DNA from: Thalassobacillus sp. CUG 92003
GTDB taxonomy: Bacteria; Bacillota; Bacilli; Bacillales; Halobacillaceae
Reading direction: 5' to 3'
Assembly (NCBI RefSeq): GCF_013618635.1
Contig: NZ_JABLSJ010000006.1
Location: forward strand, 124,001-188,000
DNA: 64,000 bases
Below are positions 61,289 to 64,000 of this stretch, piece after piece; position 1 is the stretch's first letter; each line of letters starts with the position of its first letter. The notes beneath the pieces were generated by a model. The model had not been told where the DNA came from. It saw only the letters and a list, made by a program, of their open reading frames with translations, and did not search any database. Made by a program: the position numbers and the translations under genes.

Positions 61289-61308
61289 CGGTTATCCACC
61301 GCCTTTTC

Positions 61309-63294
61309 CTAGAAATTTCCGCCGATTCTCGATTGAATGAACAGACGAGATACGACGTTTGCGTTGATTCTTGCGAGCGTGTCGGGCGTAAGCGTTATTT
61401 CGTGCCACGTACCTCTTTGTACGCGACCTCCGCCGTCTTTCGATAAGTACGGGATTAAGTCGATCATTTCTCCGTTCGTGCTAGAGTCCGGCAACAAATT
61501 ACCGTCCACGCGTACTTCGATAGAACTAGGCGTTTCGCTCAGCTTATATATGCCGTGTTTGACCTCGTGCGTATGGTCGGGCAGCGTAATACTGTGCGTA
61601 TGTGACGGGATTGTAACGTCGTGAGAGTGGTTAGGTATCGTCACATTATGCGAATGGTTTGGGGTAGAAAAATCGTGCGAGTGTGACGGAATCGAAACGC
61701 TGTGCGAGTGATTCCCGGAAGAACCGGCCGTGTAAATATTACCTTGTTGATTCGTCTCGATATCCACCGCAACGTTCAATCCAGAGCTTCCGCTCGAGCG
61801 CGTATAGTATCGCTTTTTACCCATGTCCGATGTGTCACTTCCGGAGTAATCGAACATCATGTGCGTGTGGTTTCCGCCGCCGCTTGACGTTTGCGTCGTA
61901 CTTCCTCCGGAAAGCGTCGATTTACTTACGCCGCCTCCGCTTGTAGAAGTCGCCGTCGTTCCGCCACCACTCGTCGTCGTTTCGGTCGTACTTCCGCCAC
62001 TTGAGGTCGATTCAACGATTGCACCACCGCCCTCCGTCGCTTTCGCATACGCCCGGAATTCTTCGGACTCGTACGTAAGGTCAAGCGTGTTGATGTTTAC
62101 GAGGTCATCCGGTAAGTAAAATCGAATAACCGCCGGATTTTGCGGATCTGCGTTGTCCTGGTAATCGTGCGAGTCGATGTTCGTCGCGCCTTGTGAATAC
62201 GCCTCATTTACGCGAATTTTTCGCTCTAAATCCGTTTGAATGTCCGCAGCATCATCGAGCTTATTGGCGATAGTATATTTAACGTCCCATTCGTCGGATA
62301 AGTCCGATATGCTTTCGCCGGTTATGCGTGCTTTGTACGTTTTGTCCTCGACAACTACGTTAATGACGTCATTTAAATCGCGTTGTTCGTGCGCGTACTC
62401 AGGTAAAACGGAGAGGTCAATCGCGTCCGTTTCGAAGGAGAATAACGGATCTTTCCGTTGATTAAGAATCGAACGCCCCGATTCGAGTAACGATTCTGCG
62501 ATTTGGAAACGCCGGTCGACCCAAATGTACGGATGTTTGCCCCATTTGGAAATGGATTCGTCGTCCTTCAAAAAACGCTCACCTCCGTTGACCTCCTCGA
62601 TCCCGAGCTGGTTGACGCCTTCTCCGTAACCTTTCGGGATAATATAATTGACGAGTTCCGACGTATCTGAGACGTCCTCAAATGACGCGATGTCCTTGCC
62701 CCACCGGATTTCGCCCTTTAGCGCGTCGGATGGGCGAACGAGATTCAGCGTCCACGGGTAGGATTCGGTATCAAACGTAAATTGGAACGCCTCATCAAAC
62801 GGTTGCGGGATCGAAAGAACCGGCGCAAGAAGGCCGTTTTCGTTTTCGAAGGAATAATGGAAATAGCGCTCGAAATCAACCGTGCCGAGTTTCCACGGCT
62901 TAACTCCGTCCGAGTCCAGCTCTTGTAAATCGATGAGCGCCTGCAGTACGTCGGTCGTCGTGTGATTCGTGAATTGGTAGTATCCGTCCATAACCGTGTC
63001 GAGTAGCGTGGACAAAACGTGGTCGCATTCGTATTCGATCGAACCTCCGTTGTCGCTTCGTTTGGTGCGCGTCGGCATAATGCGGTAGAGTCCGTAGTAC
63101 CTCCCCGTTGCGTCACCGTAAATTTCAACGAAATTATAGTGCTGGCAATTTTCCGTTTTTTCGTCGTCTATAGGCATAGAAAAAGACGCTGACCAAACTT
63201 CGTTGGCGCGCCTTTCTACGGAGATGGCGTATGCGTTTTCGAGATATGCGAGCAAGTTGCGGTTGCGGTCGAGTATTTTAATTATTACGATCAC
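61309..63294 (-). CDS. Phage minor structural / tail endopeptidase-type protein with HxH repeats
   Basis: A 661-residue tail-tip protein. The N-terminal 350 residues have the Prophage_tail fold (KILDRNRNLLAYLENAYAIS; HYNFVEIYGDATGRYYGLYR). Then follow five ten-residue Gly/Ser/Thr units (about 425-472) and six HxH motifs at an exact nine-residue step (528-576; NHSH, PSHSH, PNHSH, PNHSH, PSHTH, PDHTH). HxH series bind iron in long tail fibres such as T4 gp37. The frame opens at a GTG inside AGAGGTGATC, so the true start may be a rare codon a few bases later. Adhesin or receptor-binding function is likely. Confidence 0.85.
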   Translation of the reverse strand: MIVIIKILDRNRNLLAYLENAYAISVERRANEVWSASFSMPIDDEKTENCQHYNFVEIYGDATGRYYGLYRIMPTRTKRSDNGGSIEYECDHVLSTLLDTVMDGYYQFTNHTTTDVLQALIDLQELDSDGVKPWKLGTVDFERYFHYSFENENGLLAPVLSIPQPFDEAFQFTFDTESYPWTLNLVRPSDALKGEIRWGKDIASFEDVSDTSELVNYIIPKGYGEGVNQLGIEEVNGGERFLKDDESISKWGKHPYIWVDRRFQIAESLLESGRSILNQRKDPLFSFETDAIDLSVLPEYAHEQRDLNDVINVVVEDKTYKARITGESISDLSDEWDVKYTIANKLDDAADIQTDLERKIRVNEAYSQGATNIDSHDYQDNADPQNPAVIRFYLPDDLVNINTLDLTYESEEFRAYAKATEGGGAIVESTSSGGSTTETTTSGGGTTATSTSGGGVSKSTLSGGSTTQTSSGGGNHTHMMFDYSGSDTSDMGKKRYYTRSSGSSGLNVAVDIETNQQGNIYTAGSSGNHSHSVSIPSHSHDFSTPNHSHNVTIPNHSHDVTIPSHTHSITLPDHTHEVKHGIYKLSETPSSIEVRVDGNLLPDSSTNGEMIDLIPYLSKDGGGRVQRGTWHEITLTPDTLARINANVVSRLFIQSRIGGNF

Positions 63295-63314
63295 CTCTTT
63301 TCATCAAAAAAAAA

Positions 63315-64000
63315 TTACCCATTAAATCTTAAACCACTTTCAATCGCGGATGGGATGCTCCCCATTTTGTCGGACAGTTTACAGAAAAGAAAGTTTCCAT
63401 AAACCACGCCGCCACTCCCCGCTGCGTAACTAAACGTACCATATTGCTCTTCTGTTTGAGTTAAGTTTTCCGACCCGTCGTAAATAATCGGGAAGAAAAT
63501 ACAATCAATATAAGTTGACCTATCACTTTCGATAAATAAAGCGTCCTGCCCTGTATCACTTGTGATATTAGGTTTGAATTCACAATTTATGAACGTATTC
63601 GTTCCTTTTCCATGAGCACCTCCATTATAATGGTCTATCACGCTTATTTGAGAACGTTCGCATGTTAATTTATGCGCTGTCTTGGATGCATTGTAGTGGA
63701 AATGTTTGCAATCAATTACTGTTATTTTCGGGTAAATAGAATTAGGGCCATAATTATCATCGTTACCCACGCCTACATAGATATGGTTTTGTCCGATTGA
63801 ATTCGTGGGAGCTGACATACTTTCTAATTCTAAGTTTTCAAAATGCCAGGTTGTATTAGTTGTAACTTCATCTGAATCAATACTACCTACTTTCGGAACA
63901 TAATAATTGATTGGGTCAGCCATATGGAAAAGTCGTATGCCTTTATCACGGCCTTGCACTTTTACGTTTTTCACATTAATTTGTGTAGGAAATCTACGCC
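63315..64000 (-). CDS. Phage tail spike / beta-helix protein, partial
   Basis: The C-terminal part (at least 228 residues) of a right-handed beta-helix protein; runs such as ITVIDCKHFHYNASKTAHKL, QISVIDHYNG and TYIDCIFFP show the stacked-strand rhythm. The frame is open through the window edge (RRFPTQIN precedes the GTG at 63974), so the gene starts beyond 64000. It probably is a tail spike or fibre binding surface polysaccharide. Composition is more AT-rich than the next gene. Confidence 0.75.
   Translation of the reverse strand, partial: RRFPTQINVKNVKVQGRDKGIRLFHMADPINYYVPKVGSIDSDEVTTNTTWHFENLELESMSAPTNSIGQNHIYVGVGNDDNYGPNSIYPKITVIDCKHFHYNASKTAHKLTCERSQISVIDHYNGGAHGKGTNTFINCEFKPNITSDTGQDALFIESDRSTYIDCIFFPIIYDGSENLTQTEEQYGTFSYAAGSGGVVYGNFLFCKLSDKMGSIPSAIESGLRFNG

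Overview
The window reads as a chromosome segment of a Gram-positive, endospore-forming member of the Bacillaceae, possibly a halophilic or halotolerant genus near Halobacillus, Pontibacillus or Virgibacillus. The support is a spore-germinant receptor operon, prkA and yhbH, the LipM-type lipoate pathway, an S-box metIC operon, strong AGGAGG ribosome sites and low-GC codon use. The genus is an inference; no rRNA is present.

Region 1, 1-39.4 kb, is ordinary chromosome, mostly on the minus strand. From left to right it holds: a frameshifted LysM-CAP protein; a lipoprotein; a three-gene Ger receptor operon with a sigma-G-like promoter; a purine permease; ydbS-ydbT; proC; a K+(Na+)/H+ antiporter; yhbH; odhAB; ppk and ppx; prkA; lipM-lipA (plus strand); trmL; an amidase-domain protein; ogt; queG; an ABC-class ATPase; tRNA-Gly with a truncated second copy; SAM riboswitch-metI-metC (plus strand); a CDF transporter; a CstR-like regulator; and a P-loop ATPase. 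Non-coding DNA here holds several dispersed hairpin repeats, a candidate small RNA, a candidate 31-residue secreted peptide, and two arrays of a degenerate 21-bp-period repeat.

Region 2, 39,395-53,870, is a 14.5-kb integrative element bounded by a 64-bp direct repeat. The repeat contains the 3' part of tRNA-Leu(CAA). A tyrosine integrase lies next to the intact tRNA. The element carries HTH regulators, a winged-helix replication-initiator candidate, an AT-rich repeat region that looks like an origin, a small-terminase-like protein and a full-length tail tape measure protein. I see no large terminase, portal, capsid, tail tube, baseplate or lysis genes. It looks like a phage satellite that supplies its own tape measure and packaging specificity, plus unknown cargo (a 530-residue protein with a C-terminal membrane anchor, and a 270-residue protein paired with a zinc-ribbon protein). 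Two paralogous micro-proteins of 31 and 32 residues lie near its two ends.

Region 3, from about 53.9 kb to the window end, has different composition (many CG-containing codons) and is part of a siphovirus-type prophage of the kind that carries FtsK-like and replication-relaxation genes. Reading along its minus-strand transcription it has a tail-fibre or beta-helix protein (cut by the window edge), an endopeptidase-type tail protein with a nine-residue HxH repeat, an XhlA-like protein, a holin, an amidase endolysin with an SLH domain, a 36-residue membrane peptide unit resembling a type I toxin, two exported proteins, FtsK, Replic_Relax, a TrbC-like membrane protein, and a switch region with a divergent XRE regulator and a winged-helix protein. 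A promoter and six small hairpins lie between this prophage and tRNA-Leu.
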